64,000 nucleotides of DNA from Anoplolepis gracilipes (lineage: Eukaryota > Arthropoda > Insecta > Hymenoptera > Formicidae). Made by a program: the position numbers and the translations under genes. Shown in pieces: positions 32,050-42,555 of this stretch; within the stretch, counting starts at the first letter, position 1, and every line of letters starts with the position of its first letter. The notes beneath the pieces are model-generated. The model saw only the letters and a list, made by a program, of their open reading frames with translations. It ran no database searches and was not told the origin of the DNA. Location: assembly GCF_047496725.1 (NCBI RefSeq), contig NC_132975.1:1536001-1600000 (forward strand). The letters are read 5' to 3'.

Positions 32050-33392
32050 ACGTTAGAAATAGAAAATCCGTACATACAAATAATAAAATTAGAACATAAG
32101 ATTTGCAAGTTGACAGCGTTAGTCGACACGGGAAACCCGGTATCGTTCATAAAATTTGATATTTTCTAGCAATTTTTTAATCCGTTAAAGTCTAAAATGT
32201 CGCCGGCGGTTAAAAAGTTTAAAAATCTAAACAATCAGCCGTTAAACATATTAGGCGTTGTAAAAACAAAAATAAAAATAGAGCAGATAAAAGATGTAGA
32301 ATCTGTTATTGAACTTTATGTATGGAATGAAAATATTTTCGAAACCGAGATGATAATAGGTCACGACTTTTTAAACAAACAAAAATGATGTTGATATATA
32401 AACCGTCAATAGATGGTGATAAGGTTAACTTGTTTACCGCTTTACCATACTGTATACAAGACGCGCCAATAAACAACTTAGAAAACATTGAAATAGATTA
32501 CAATAACAAGGTTAAAGTCTTGTTAATAAGAATAATAAATAATTTTCAAATTAACGATACTATGCCGATAGACGATGACTATACCGTTAGAGTAAATATC
32601 CGAGATCTGTCAATTTATGCGTATGCACTGCGACGATTTGCCTATACAGAGCAAATAGAAATCCGCAAAATAATAATTGATGATTTGTTGAGTCGAGGGA
32701 TTATACAGCCAAGTGTATCTCTGTACTGCGCGAGGGTGGTCCCTGTGAAAAAGAAAAACGGGCATATTAGACTTTGCATAGATTTGAGACCGTTGAATAG
32801 CAGAATAGAGAAGCAAAAATATCCTTTTCCATTAATAGAGGATTGTTTGTTGCATTTGGGAGATAAGAAAATGTTCACGCTATTAGATCTGAAGGATAGC
32901 TTTCATCAGATAAAAGTAGATAAAGATAGTACAAAATATTTTTCCTTCGCGACTCCAGACGGGCAATATGAATATCGATATTTACCTTTTGGGTATTCGG
33001 AAATCCCGGCGGAATTCCAGAAGCGTCTTCGACAAATATTAAGTCCGTTGATAAGAAACGATGAGATAATCGTGTACATGGACGACGTACTTATTCCAAC
33101 GGAGACTGTCGAACAGAATCTTTAAATTCTGGAACGCGTGTTGAACATTCTGAAAAATACGGGTTTCAATTAAATTTTAATAAATGTCAATTCCTTAGGA
33201 AAGAAATAGAATTTTTGGGGTATATCATATCCGAGCGGGGAATAATATTGAGCCCGCGACACACAACGGCCATAAAAAATTTTAAACAACCGTCTGACGT
33301 CGTCGTAGAAGTTCAAAGATTTTGAGGTCTGAGACAAGTTACTTTCGAAAGTTTATAGAAGACCACGCATTGAAAGCTAGGCCTCTCTTTTT
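32050..33392 (+). pseudogene. Protease and reverse transcriptase of Gypsy-like element
   Basis: A retropepsin-like ALVDTGNPVSFI (catalytic D-T-G, about 32125) ends at a TAG at 32167 and resumes at 32197. The region MIIGHDFLNKQK follows. RT occupies 32640-33390 with PVKKKNGHIRLCIDLRPLN, FTLLDLKDSFHQIKVDKDS, YLPFGYSEIPAEFQK and the active site VYMDDVLIPT (about 33070). After a TAA at 33123 coding continues as LNFNKCQFL and EIEFLGYIISERG. The YMDD-type site is intact, but RNase H and integrase are gone. Confidence 0.82.
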
Positions 33393-33447
33393 TTTTCTTA
33401 CGTAGGGAAAATGTATCACACATCCCCCGGGGATCGGGAACTCACTA

Positions 33448-34802
33448 TTCACAGACATTGACATGGTTATGTTTATCGAACGAGGTATACGCGGTGGTCT
33501 GAGTCAATGTTCCAACAGGTACGTGCGTGCTAATAACAAGTACATGCAGTCGTATGACTCATCAAAACCATCAACGTACTTGATGTATTTTGATGTTAAT
33601 AATATACGGATGGGCAATGTGTCAACCATTGCCCTATGCCGATTTTCAGTGAGTCGATAATGTTTCCAATTTTGATGTATCATCGATTGCGCTCGATTCG
33701 TCTACAGGCTACATTCTCGAAGTCGACTTCGAGTATCCACAGCATTTTCACGATTCGCACACTGACCTACCGTTTTGTCCGACACGCGACAAACCACCTG
33801 GCAAACGCGAGGACAAGCTTCTCGCAACCTTATACGATAAGAAGCGTTACGTGATACACTACCGCAACCTGCAGCAATGTTCCCGTCACGATCTTCGTGT
33901 TACAAAAATTCAACGTATATTACAATTCACTCAATCTCCGTGGCTCCGTACTTATATAGAACTTAACACAAAATTTAGAACACTGGCGAAAAATGAATTT
34001 GAAAAAAATTTGTACAAACAAATGAATAATGCCGTGTTTGGCAAAATGATGGAAAATGTGCGTAATCGCGTAGATGTTAAACTTTTAACAAAATGGGACG
34101 GAAGGTACGGCACAGAGGCATTAATTGCAAAACCAAATTTTCATAGCAGGAGCATTTTTTCGGAAAATCTAATCGCTGTGGAATTACGTAAACTCGAGGT
34201 GAAATTTTACAAACCAATTTACGTGGGTATGTGTATTCTCGATATATCCAAGACATGTTTGTACGAATTTCACCACGATTATATGGTACCAATGTATCGG
34301 GAGAGATGCAAAGTCATGTACACTGACACGGATAGTCTTATATATCACATTGAGTGCGACGATGTGTACGAGAATATGAAACGCGATATCAGCAGATTTG
34401 ATACGAGCGACTATGCGATAGACAATGCGTACGGTATACCGCTCGTGAATAAAAAGGTACCGGATCTAATGAAGGATGAAAACAACGGTACCATAATGAC
34501 TGAATTTGTCGGGTTTAGAGTAAAAATGTATGCGTTGCGCGTGGATGGTAAGAAGGATACGAAAAAGGTAAAAGGCGTCAAGAGTAACGTTGTCGCGAGA
34601 ACGATAACGTTTGACGATTACACGCGGTGTTTGAACGAAGAGATTGAAATGACGCGTAGTCAATCGTGTATAAGATCAAAATTGCACGAGGTACACCATT
34701 CGCGAAACAAAAATTGCTCTAAGTCCGTACGACGACAAGCGGTATATCGTACCTACAACTACTGATACGTTACCGTGGGGACATTATAAAATACCATTGT
34801 AA
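33448..34802 (+). pseudogene. Polinton DNA polymerase B, C-terminal part
   Basis: Family-B polymerase that replicates the element. The exonuclease and N-terminal parts are missing. Visible motifs: MFIERGIRGGLSQCSNRY (33465), MYFDVNN followed after a frameshift by YGWAM (about 33590-33620, motif A region), NNAVFGKMMENVRN (34030, motif B) and the active site MYTDTDSL (about 34316-34336, motif C). The single long open stretch is 33851-34765. A frameshift near 34690 moves the last residues, ending GHYKIPL and TAA about 34802, to another frame. It is convergent with the integrase. Confidence 0.85.
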
Positions 34803-34923
34803 ATAATTGTATTTATTTATTTATTGTAAATAATTGTATTTATTTATTGTCAATATAAGTTATATATATATATATATATATTTATTCATGTAAATTTATG
34901 TATATTTTTATTATGTTATATGT
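34803..34923. other. Convergent intergenic spacer
   Basis: Contains duplicated tattgtaaataattg-type text, a TATA run (34860-34880) and aataaa-like signals on both strands. It fits a shared 3' end region of PolB and integrase. Confidence 0.4.
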
Positions 34924-35877
34924 TTACAATAAATTATTTTTATGTATCCAAGAGTTGTGCGATTTATCAAGTCCCAACCATTTCACAAAAACTTTATCTC
35001 CTTTTTTACGTATCACCTTTTCCACGAGATACACGTCGAGGTTAGCAACGCGTTGTAGTTCGTATTCGTAGAATCCTCTGGCTACTAGATTTCCGCGCGA
35101 ATCTTTTAATATATATGTCGCGGGATTAATATTCTGTATTTTGACAATTTAACACTTCGGTCGACCAATTTGGTGTGTAACCTTAATCAAAAATGGTCTT
35201 GAATTTACTCACACGTATCGAATCACCCACTTTGAATCTCGCTGGAGCAGCAATTTTTACATTATTGTATACTGTATTTAAAAGTTTATCAGCAATTGTT
35301 GGAGTGACATCGATAGGTCTCATATTGATAATGCGATGTTTTCGCGCGTTATATTCTGCAATGAGTTGAGATAAAGCGTCGATCCACTTGTAATTACCAC
35401 TTAGCGTAAACAATTTCCACATATTGTTCTTTAAAGTGCGGTTGAATCGTCGACGATCGAGGCTTTCATGATGGAATACGTTGAATAATGATTAATGTTA
35501 TGTTTCTTCATGAGTTTTTGCACATTTGCATTATAAAATTCCTTTCCTCTGTCTGTTTGAAAATTTTTCGGACATCTTCCATCATCTCGAATTAGTTTCG
35601 CAATCGTTTCAGACATTTCGTTTCCGCTTTTACTTTTGAGCGGTATGGCCCACGCATACTTGCTCAGCACATCGATAACAGTGAGTATGTAATTGAAACC
35701 TTTGTTGACTCGTGCATAAGGACGCATTTCAACCACGTCTGCCTGCCACAGATCATCGTATCTGCGTACTATGACGCGTCTACGCGGAAAATTTCTTCTC
35801 GCCGGAGCGTGCAATTCTTCCACGAACAGTCGCTTTTCAGAGTTGTTTTTTTTTTCTTGCATGTTTGATCGTGGCAT
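34924..35877 (-). pseudogene. Polinton integrase with C-terminal chromodomain
   Basis: DDE-type integrase. ATG 35877. DDLWQADVVEMRPY gives the first Asp and NFQTDRGKEFYN the second. The catalytic Glu region follows HYSTYSIMKASI, where a frameshift at about 35430 interrupts it. The rest continues at 35422-35183 (LTLSGNYKWIDALSQLIAEY; KFKVGD-type SH3-like segment) and, after a further frameshift near 35150, as GFYEYELQRVANLDVYL and VFVKWLGLDKSHNSW, a chromodomain signature, with stop at 34924. Two indels inactivate it. Confidence 0.82.
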
Positions 35878-35942
35878 ATTTCATAATAATGTAAAAGTTC
35901 ATGTATAATTCTTTATGTATCTTTTCCTGAGTCGGATGTAGT

Positions 35943-36269
35943 TTGCACACGTGTCTGAAGCATTTTCTGCATTTCATGCATCATTATCTGAAGCGTTTGC
36001 ACGCGCGTTTCGAGCGCAATAATTGTTTCTTCAATTTCTTTCTGTCTATTCCTCAAAAATTAAACACTCGTTTCAACGTACCATTTGTTAGCAGCATCGT
36101 TATCATCTTCCGGTTGCGCTATACGTCGTATCTTGCGCAACCTTGCGTCAAAGCCGGCGCTAGTCAGACACAGAGCGTTATCTCGTACATACGTTCTTAG
36201 TAATCCGTTCCATTCATAATATGCATTATTCGACATACCGAGCGATACTCCAAATTTATTAATTGACAT
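35943..36269 (-). pseudogene. Small Polinton ORF with coiled coil
   Basis: ATG 36269 (MSINKFGVSLGMSNNAYY). The frame ends at a TAA at about 36060 and resumes in the same frame as LRNRQKEIEETIIALETRVQ and then LQIMMHEMQKML, a predicted coiled coil, to about 35930. Function unknown. It lies between integrase and the DUF8207-like gene on the same strand. Confidence 0.5.
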
Positions 36270-36318
36270 TTCAATACGAAATGTTTTGATAGAATGACTA
36301 GTATCGTCAACATGTTGT

Positions 36319-37413
36319 TTAATTTATAATAAAACCTGCCTCGCGAAGCTCTTCGATAATTGACATGATTTCATTGTCATGAGCATTGTTACCTGCTCGA
36401 TGCGAAGCTTCCAGCAGCCGCAAACGATCTACCAATTCGTTGGGATCGTTCCAATGCACGTATTCAATTTTATTCTCACTCAGTGTCATAGTGCGTGGTA
36501 GGTTTATACCTTTTCCAATTTTTCTTTTGATAGGAAATAATGAAGCGATTATATATTTATATTTATATCCTTTGTTACCTAATACTGGATTACGCACACT
36601 GCTATCACATCTATGCACGTTTGTCGCCAGTAATATACTTTTATATTTTATATTTATGCATATCGTTCTCTGTATATACATCGTCGGGAATTCTCTTGAA
36701 AATTAATTCGTAGAGGCCCGGCGTCCCCGCATATTTTACTCCATTGATGATTATATTATCATTCTTATCCACTTCGAAATGTTTATCGCCGAGCATCATT
36801 CCTTCATCGGAAAATTTAACACCGTATACGTAATCCATCTCGTTATTTACATCTTGGCCCAAAATTGCTCCGATATATCTTTGTCCGAGCGGACCAAGAT
36901 GGTCTCGCAACATATTCTGACTCTCGGATGTTTGTAATTGACGTTGAACCGACGTCACAACCGCTTCGAGTGTGGTCTCAAAAATTTCTTCGATAGAAGG
37001 GACGAGATTATTTGAGGTTGTTGTACAGCTTTTATCGGAGTCAATTGTTTCATTCGCTTTGATTGATTTGGTGTAGAAGTTATCAATGAATCGTTTAATC
37101 GTTTCCGTCTCCCATTTGATATTTTTTCATAAGTCAGTGAAATGTTTGATCGGTTTTGCTTTATGCTCTCTTGTTCTTCTCTGGGTATACCAAACGACTC
37201 CACTTTCGATGCATCAGATTCTACATCGATGGTATTCTCAACAATTTGTTTTAGAGGTTCAGTGATTGGGTTAAAATGTCTCTCCAAAGCGACGTCTTCC
37301 TCAATTTTACCAGTTTTTAAAGCGTGATATTTTTTGCGAATTGATTCACTCGTTTTTGCAATCTCTCTCACAATCTTTTCACGTTCATCATCAGCATCAT
37401 TGTTGTTTATCAT
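36319..37413 (-). pseudogene. Polinton ORF with DUF8207-like domain
   Basis: ATG 37413 (MINNNDADDEREKIVREIA), a charged N-terminal half with basic stretches (NGRRKRLND; NQSKRMKQL). After a frameshift near 36960 the conserved part reads LGQRYIGAILGQDVNNEMDY, FEVDKNDNIIINGVKY and GTPGLYELIFKRIPDD. Another frame change near 36650 is followed by KSILLATNVH, LGNKGYKYKYII and the C-terminal VHWNDPNELVDRLRLLEASH, ending FIIN and TAA at 36319. This architecture is common in insect Polintons. Its function is not established. Confidence 0.65.
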
Positions 37414-37531
37414 GATGAATATTTTGTAGACGTTGTTAGACTGATGTGTCGACAGCGACTAACCTCTCTATGGTATTGCAAATTCATTAAATCCTTTTCT
37501 ATATCGTCCATTGGTCAGCGAGCTGTCTTTA

Positions 37532-38145
37532 TCAATAACTACGAATCTTGTGCTGCCAGTATTTCTGGCATAATGCGTGAAAATCGTCGTATGACATGTC
37601 AGTATTTACATGATCGTTGTACACATGTTTCAGGTTTGTACTATCCTGTTGAAATAAAATCAACAGATTCGCATTGTCGCGTATAAGATGCTTGGGTATC
37701 TTGGCATACGTTTGACAAAGATAGAAACAGTCGACGCTCGAGTGTCGACCCATTGCAAAGTACTCTCTTATCGTATCTTGTTTATCGCACGCCACGTCAT
37801 CAAAGATAAAAATGGAATTCGGAAGCGCCTCGCTTGGAACAACAACTTCACTATTATTAGAGAATGTGAAATAACCAATTTCGTCTATCGGTGTCAATAA
37901 ATTTTCCAAATATTTCGGTTGTTGAAGCGATTTTGAATATACGTACAGGTTCTCAAAGCGAACACCGACGGACTTTCAATTGGACTTATCAATACATTAG
38001 TTTTACCACAATTTGAAGGACCGCAAATAATACCGCGTATAGTAATTGGTAACATGTTTCCATGATGGCGTATTTCTTTTTCAAGCATTAGTCTATTATC
38101 AAAGTTTATAACTTTGATTATCATCGCTTGCCGCACAAACCGCAT
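37532..38145 (-). pseudogene. Polinton packaging ATPase (FtsK/HerA type)
   Basis: ATG 38145 (MRFVRQAMIIKVINFDNRL). Walker A IICGPSNCGKTNVLI at about 38000-38030, Walker B SIFIFDDVACD at about 37795, then REYFAMGRHSSVDCFYLCQT (sensor region) and the C-terminus to 37532. A one-base frameshift at about 37972 separates the two halves. This enzyme pumps DNA into capsids in the related viruses. It is divergent from the capsid-side genes, with only about 15 bases between the two starts. Confidence 0.85.
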
Positions 38146-38210
38146 TTTGAGAATGAGTCATGGGAGGACCTATTTATAGATGTGCATCGAATCGAAACCG
38201 CTCAGTATTG

Positions 38211-38480
38211 AAAATGTTTTTTCATCTGTCAGACGACAGTCATATTCTCGAGCTTACTTCTGAACAGTTGCAATATATACCAAAGATTATTTTATTGAGA
38301 CAGTTTAGCTGCTACGTGGAACGACTGTGGGACAAACTTCTCGAACATATAAAGGCTGATTCTGAAGTACAACGGTATCGTAGATGTTTGCGACATTATA
38401 ATTTACCGTGGCAGCAAACACATATCGACGGTCCAACACCATTTATTAAAGATTGCTACGAATGTCAGCGAGAATTATAA
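38211..38480 (+). CDS. Small Polinton ORF, unknown function
   Basis: Start taken at ATG 38211 (MFFHLSDDSHILELTSEQLQ); an upstream in-frame GTG/TTG-type extension to 38160 is possible. About 89 codons, ending CYECQREL and TAA at 38480, overlapping the next ORF start (ATG 38462) by about 19 bases. It has a Leu-rich helical middle (PKIILLRQFSCYVERLWDKL) and no recognised domain. It looks uninterrupted, unlike most of its neighbours. Confidence 0.55.
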   Translation, partial: KMFFHLSDDSHILELTSEQLQYIPKIILLRQFSCYVERLWDKLLEHIKADSEVQRYRRCLRHYNLPWQQTHIDGPTPFIKDCYECQREL

Positions 38481-39095
38481 GAGGTAGCGGTCTATTGAAT
38501 CGTGCGATAAACGCGCTTTCTATCGAATTACATATTCCTGGATATCAGTTTTGCGGACCGGGAACTCGTTTAAAAGAACGATTGGCTAGAGGCGATCGAG
38601 GTATCAATCCATTGGACGCTGCGTGTCGTGACCACGATATAGCTTACTCGCGAAGCAACGATCTCGGTGAACGACACGTTTGCGGATCGTATACTAGCTG
38701 TGAGGACGCGGGAACGTATTACCGCGAGGGATTCGACTCTTGGTGAAAGAGCGGCTGCTACGGCTGTTTGGATGGCCATAAAGGCAAAAACGAAATTTAG
38801 TATGGGAATGAAGATGAAAAAATCACCGAAAAAGAAAAAGATGTTGAAAAAACAAATATTTCCAGTAGCGAAGCGTGGTGATATTTTACCGATTTTACCA
38901 TTGTTGGGAGTAGTCGGTTCTTTGGTTAGTGGAGCAGCGGGAGTCGCAAAGGCTGTAAACGATAGCAAGGCCGCGCAACGCCAATTCGAAGAAATGCAAC
39001 GTCACAATCGTGCTATGGAAGGTCGTGGACTTTATCTCGCTCCATACAAGCGTGGACGGGGATTTTCAACGACTGCTAAGAAAAAAAAACGTTAA
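38462..39095 (+). pseudogene. Polinton PLA2-like / pVI-like minor structural protein
   Basis: ATG 38462 (MSARIIRGSGLLNRAINALS). A parvovirus-VP1-type phospholipase A2-like domain follows: QFCGPGTRLKERL (calcium loop), DRGINPLDAACRDHDIAYS (catalytic His-Asp) up to about 38690. The frame then shifts by one near 38690 to that of 38667-39095, continuing DRILAVRTRERITARDSTLG. Next come a basic KKSPKKKKMLKKQ segment, a glycine/alanine hydrophobic stretch (LLGVVGSLVSGAAGVAKAV) and a basic tail. PLA2 activity in capsid proteins acts on membranes; the basic/hydrophobic tail fits an internal minor capsid protein. Activity is only inferred and the frame is broken. Confidence 0.75.
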
Positions 39096-39107
39096 AAAAC
39101 TGTTAAA

Positions 39108-39457
39108 AATGCCTGCGGGTGTAACAACTAACGTACAATAGGAACAACTTGTAAGACGTATGCGCATACTTTTCTTTAGAGGCGTTTTCATGCGCAATAA
39201 TTTACCGATAAGCGGCGTGCGACGAAACGAGAGCTGCATTGTCAATTTGGACGACGTTGAGGTCCTGGTACTCATTGAGTAGCATACGCAAAGAGGAGAG
39301 ATAATGTTGTGTATTTTGACAGTTTTGGAAATCTTCGACCGCCCGAGGAATTGGTGCAATATTTTGGACAGAATGTAACAAAAATTGAATATAATCATGC
39401 GTCTTATCAAAATTATAATCAGAGTATTTGCGGACAATTGTGTCTACAATTTCTTTA
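39108..39457 (+). pseudogene. Adenain-like cysteine protease remnant
   Basis: No long ORF, but successive frames read RRMRILFFRGVFMRNNLP, then GVRRNESCIVNLDD, a GPGTH-like box damaged near 39260, VYFDSFGNLRPPEELVQYFG (39315-39365) and NQSICGQLCLQFL (catalytic-Cys region, 39420-39455). The layout matches the C5-type maturation protease of Polintons and adenoviruses. At least three stops or shifts, and the His box is degraded, so it is inactive. Confidence 0.7.
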
Positions 39458-39514
39458 AACGATTAAATGCCGATTTAAAGCCTAATACTCTACTGTCGTA
39501 ACTCAGTATTCGAC

Positions 39515-40227
39515 ATGTCACTGACACTTACGTTGACTGGTAAGAGTAGCGTTCTTGCCGTAAGCTACTTTCCAGCCATAGATTTGAACGATGATGATTA
39601 CGAACTTGGTTTAACGGATTTTGAAACTTATCATACAATACCGAACGTGAATTCCTCAAATAATAAATTTTACATTGACAACGACAACAAGGAAATTACG
39701 ATTCCCGAAGGATCGTACGAATTGCATAATATAAATGAATATCTAACGCATGCAATTTTACAATACGATTCCCACAACATTGTTAATAACAATGATGAGA
39801 AATATCCAATAGTGATTCGCGCTAATCATAATACGTTGAAAAGTAAAATTAAATGCACATACAGAATAAATTTTAATAAGCCCAATAACATGGGATCGTT
39901 GTTGCGATTCTCGAATCGTGTATTGCAGCCGCGGAAATGGTACGAATCAGATGTGCCGATAAATATTATTAACGTAAATATTATTCGTATAGAACGTAAT
40001 GTGACCGCTGGTGCATATAGCAATAGTAAGCGCCTACACACGATACATGAATTTTCTCCGAGCATACCACCGAGATATAAGATATCGGAAACGCCCGCGC
40101 AAATCATTTATCTACCGATCGTCGTGCGAAGCATTACTGATTTAACGATACGTGTTGTGGATTAGGAGGGTCGATTGCTCGATTTTTGAGGAGAGGAAAT
40201 TACCGTACGATTGCACGTACGACGACG
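39515..40227 (+). pseudogene. Polinton minor capsid (penton-like) protein
   Basis: ATG 39515 (MSLTLTLTGKSSVLAVSYFP). 216 open codons to TAG 40163, with features ELGLTDFETYHTIPNVNSSN, ITIPEGSYELHNINEYL and PARIYLP-like text (AQIIYLPIVVRSITDLTIRV). The same frame continues beyond the TAG as EGRLLDF, then TGA, then GEEITVRLHVR, so the natural C-terminus has been cut by two nonsense changes. The predicted beta-rich fold corresponds to the single jelly-roll minor capsid protein of the family. Confidence 0.75.
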
Positions 40228-40229
40228 TT

Positions 40230-40421
40230 AAAAATAGTATGCTCGTGTTGAATGAAACGGAGCACGCGAGAGACAATATCTTTACGAGGGACAATACTTT
40301 TGCGAGGAGGCGAGCGGTGTCTGGTGACAATAATCAGATGTCTGGTTACGCTAAAAAGAAGCTCAGCGCGTTGAATCGTGAATTTTTAAAGTCTTTGGGA
40401 TTTGTCGTACGAAATAATTGA
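40230..40421 (+). pseudogene. Short Polinton ORF between capsid genes
   Basis: Reads NSMLVLNETEHARDNIFTRD and then MSGYAKKKLSALNREFLKSL before TAA at 40419-40421. A similar short basic ORF precedes the major capsid gene in related elements, but I cannot name it. The start codon is uncertain (ATG 40239). Confidence 0.4.
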
Positions 40422-40425
40422 AAAA

Positions 40426-41630
40426 ATGATTGACATTTTGAACATTTAAAGCGAACCGATCTTTGACGACCGTATAGTAAAGATTGAAACTCATACGTAC
40501 AATCTATACGCAAATACAACACTTGGATATAGCGATAAGATACGGATACCTATACAGCATCAGGATTTGTACACGTTGCCGTGCGAAAGCTTCCTTTACG
40601 TCGAAGGAAAATTGACGATAAGAAAAAAGGATGAACTAATGATATTGGGAAATAATTGTGTTGCATTCATGTTTGATGAACTTCGATATGAACTCAACGG
40701 TGTGGAAATTGATCGCAACAGAAACGTTGGAATAACTTGCACGATTAAAAACTACATTTCCCTTACACACGAGAGAAGTAAAATCTTGCACAATGCTGCG
40801 TGGAATATAACTATATTGCAAATAATGGTGGCGAAGGTTACTTCAATTTTTGCGTGCCGCTCAACATGTTGCTTGGATTTTGCGAGGATTTTAAGCGTGT
40901 TGTGATTAACGCTCGTCATGAATTGATTCTAATACGTTCACGCAACGACAACAATTGTCTATTTGGAGCTCAGGCTGCTGAAGCTGAGATTGAATTACAC
41001 AAAATACAATGGCGTATGCCTCACGTAATATTGAACGAAATTAATAAATTGTCCTTGCTACGAGCGTTGGAGAGCGGTAGATACTTGAACATGAGTTTCC
41101 GCTCGTGGGATCTATACGAATTTCCTTTGCTGCACAGTACGACCAAGCATTCGTGGACTGTGAAAACTGCCTCTCAGCTGGAGAAACCGCGATACGTAAT
41201 CTTTGCACTACAGACTGATAGAAAAAATGTCGCGTCGAAAGATATTACCAAATTCGACGACTGCAAATTGACAAACGTTAAACTCTATCTAAACTCTGAT
41301 TTTTATCCGTATGATGATTTAAATTTGGATTTTGATAAAAAGAGATACGCTATCCTATTCGACATGTATGCGCGTTTTCGTAAATCTTATTACGGATGCA
41401 ATAATGATAATGTATTATTTACCATGGCAAAATTTCTAGAGTACGGTCCTCTCACGGTCATTGACTGCTCGCGACAAAACGAGTCTGTCAAAAATGCTAC
41501 CGTGGACATAAGAATAGAATTTGAATGTAAGCTAGACGTACCCGCAAATACTACCGCATATTGCCTCATCTTGCACGATCGCATTGTCGAATATAACCCG
41601 TTGACAAATGTTGTCCGCAAAATTACATGA
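40426..41630 (+). pseudogene. Polinton major capsid protein (double jelly-roll)
   Basis: ATG 40426 with a TAA at 40447, then EPIFDDRIVKIETHTYNLYA continues in frame. The first part is open to 40905 (DLYTLPCESFLYVEGKLTIR; VAFMFDELRYELNGVEID). A frameshift near 40810 leads into 40800-41630 with NNGGEGYFNFCVPLNMLLGF, ARHELILIRSRNDNN, IQWRMPHVILNEI, PRYVIFALQTDRKN, LNSDFYPYDDLNLDF and the C-terminal VDIRIEFECKLDVPANTTAY. About 400 codons, normal for the family. It builds the icosahedral shell in related viruses. One nonsense codon and one indel remain. Confidence 0.82.
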
Positions 41631-41739
41631 ATCAGGAATAATCCCCTCCAATGTTATAACATTATAACATTATAAAACTAGCGATACTCGATGATCGACA
41701 TTAGTCGTCCGTCGTAGTTCTCGCCAATATCATTTCATT

Positions 41740-42255
41740 ATGGTTGTGCTAACGTTTGTGGATCTCCAAGGATTTATTATCGATAAAAAATTTATCGTGA
41801 AAGAAATTGCGATTCTGACAAAGGGCTCTGTACTCTCTCATTATATTTTTACGAGTCTTACACCATTCCGTTTGCTCACGAGATCTGAGAGATCTCAAGT
41901 TGCATGGTTAATTAGAAAACATCACAATCTGCAATGGGAAGATGGAAACATTCCATACTACATGGCCAAACATTTAATCACTGACGCCGTGACGTTGAAA
42001 AATGCATCTTCTCGAGTGTATGTCAAAGGACATGAAAAACGAGAATGGTTGGCAAATTTACTGGAAGAGAGTAAGAGAATCGGTCTTATTATCGAGACAT
42101 TGGATAACGACTATGATGACGTTACTTTAGATAAATTAGATGCTACTCTGCGTTGCGATAGACATGTACGAAATTGTGCTTTACAAAATGTATTTAAATT
42201 ATTCAATTGGTGGTCGAATCATCATCATAAAGGTTCGATCAATCCATATTTATAA
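41740..42255 (+). CDS. Polinton accessory ORF, unknown function
   Basis: 171 open codons from ATG 41740 (MVVLTFVDLQGFIIDKKFIV) to TAA 42255, no interruption. Segments IAILTKGSVLSHYIFTSLTP, SQVAWLIRKHHNLQWEDG and VYVKGHEKREWLANLLEESK are typical of a conserved ORF that accompanies insect Polintons and related retroelement-like loci. No named domain can be assigned with confidence. It lies 110 bases after the major capsid gene, same strand, and is the last recognisable gene at this end of the element. Confidence 0.65.
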   Translation: MVVLTFVDLQGFIIDKKFIVKEIAILTKGSVLSHYIFTSLTPFRLLTRSERSQVAWLIRKHHNLQWEDGNIPYYMAKHLITDAVTLKNASSRVYVKGHEKREWLANLLEESKRIGLIIETLDNDYDDVTLDKLDATLRCDRHVRNCALQNVFKLFNWWSNHHHKGSINPYL

Positions 42256-42438
42256 TAAACTATTGTTACAATACATGTGTGTTATTATTATTATTTTTTT
42301 TATCCTCTCCTTGTAGCATGTATTATATTACAGTACGTGATGCATTTTTCTATTAGTCTGCATTTTAGCAGACAATGGACGTGGAATATTTGATATCTTT
42401 AAACGCGAAAAAAAATATCAAAATTTATGTCGTTCATA
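42256..42438. other. Non-coding flank of Polinton
   Basis: AT-rich, with an AATAAA signal just after the last ORF (42254-42259). No terminal inverted repeat recognised. Confidence 0.4.
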
Positions 42439-42555
42439 GTTCGCTTGATGTTGATCAACGTTCGTTTGATGTTGATTGACGTTCGTTTGATGTTAATCGA
42501 CGTTCGTTTGATGTTGATCGACGTTCGTTTGATGTTGATCGACGTTCGTTTGATG
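42439..42555. repeat. 21-bp tandem repeat, about 5.5 copies
   Basis: Unit gttcgtttgatgttgatcgac repeated head to tail with one or two changes per copy. 42556-42900 carries decayed relatives (gttcgatagatg; gttcaaacatggttcgatag). The minus-strand open frame through it reads as a seven-residue repeat and is an artefact of the unit length. Confidence 0.9.

Larger units (their letters stand above)
29960..33392 (+). mobile_element. Ty3/Gypsy-like LTR retrotransposon, 3'-truncated
   Basis: The order gag, protease, reverse transcriptase is visible on the plus strand, with a promoter-like TATAAAAAG in the upstream region (probable 5' LTR/leader, 29960-30790). Coding stops abruptly at about 33392 after the RT connection region. 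RNase H, integrase and a 3' LTR are missing, and Polinton sequence begins within 60 bases. Many stops. The exact 5' LTR boundaries are not resolved. Confidence 0.7.
33440..42255. mobile_element. Polinton/Maverick element, left-truncated
   Basis: About 8.8 kb holding the diagnostic gene set: protein-primed-type DNA polymerase B, retroviral-like integrase with chromodomain, FtsK/HerA-type packaging ATPase, adenain-like protease, minor and major capsid proteins, plus a PLA2-like protein and lineage-specific ORFs. PolB and integrase converge, and the ATPase block diverges from the capsid block. Terminal inverted repeats were not found. The left end cuts into PolB and the right end is undefined beyond 42255. 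Stops or frameshifts in most genes indicate an inactive fossil of a virus-like transposon. Confidence 0.88.

Noticed and set aside
33440..42255. Active or recently integrated DNA virus (parvovirus or adenovirus)
   Set aside because: The PLA2, protease and capsid genes co-occur with PolB, integrase and ATPase in Polinton order and are broken by stops and frameshifts; there are no virus-specific replication genes.
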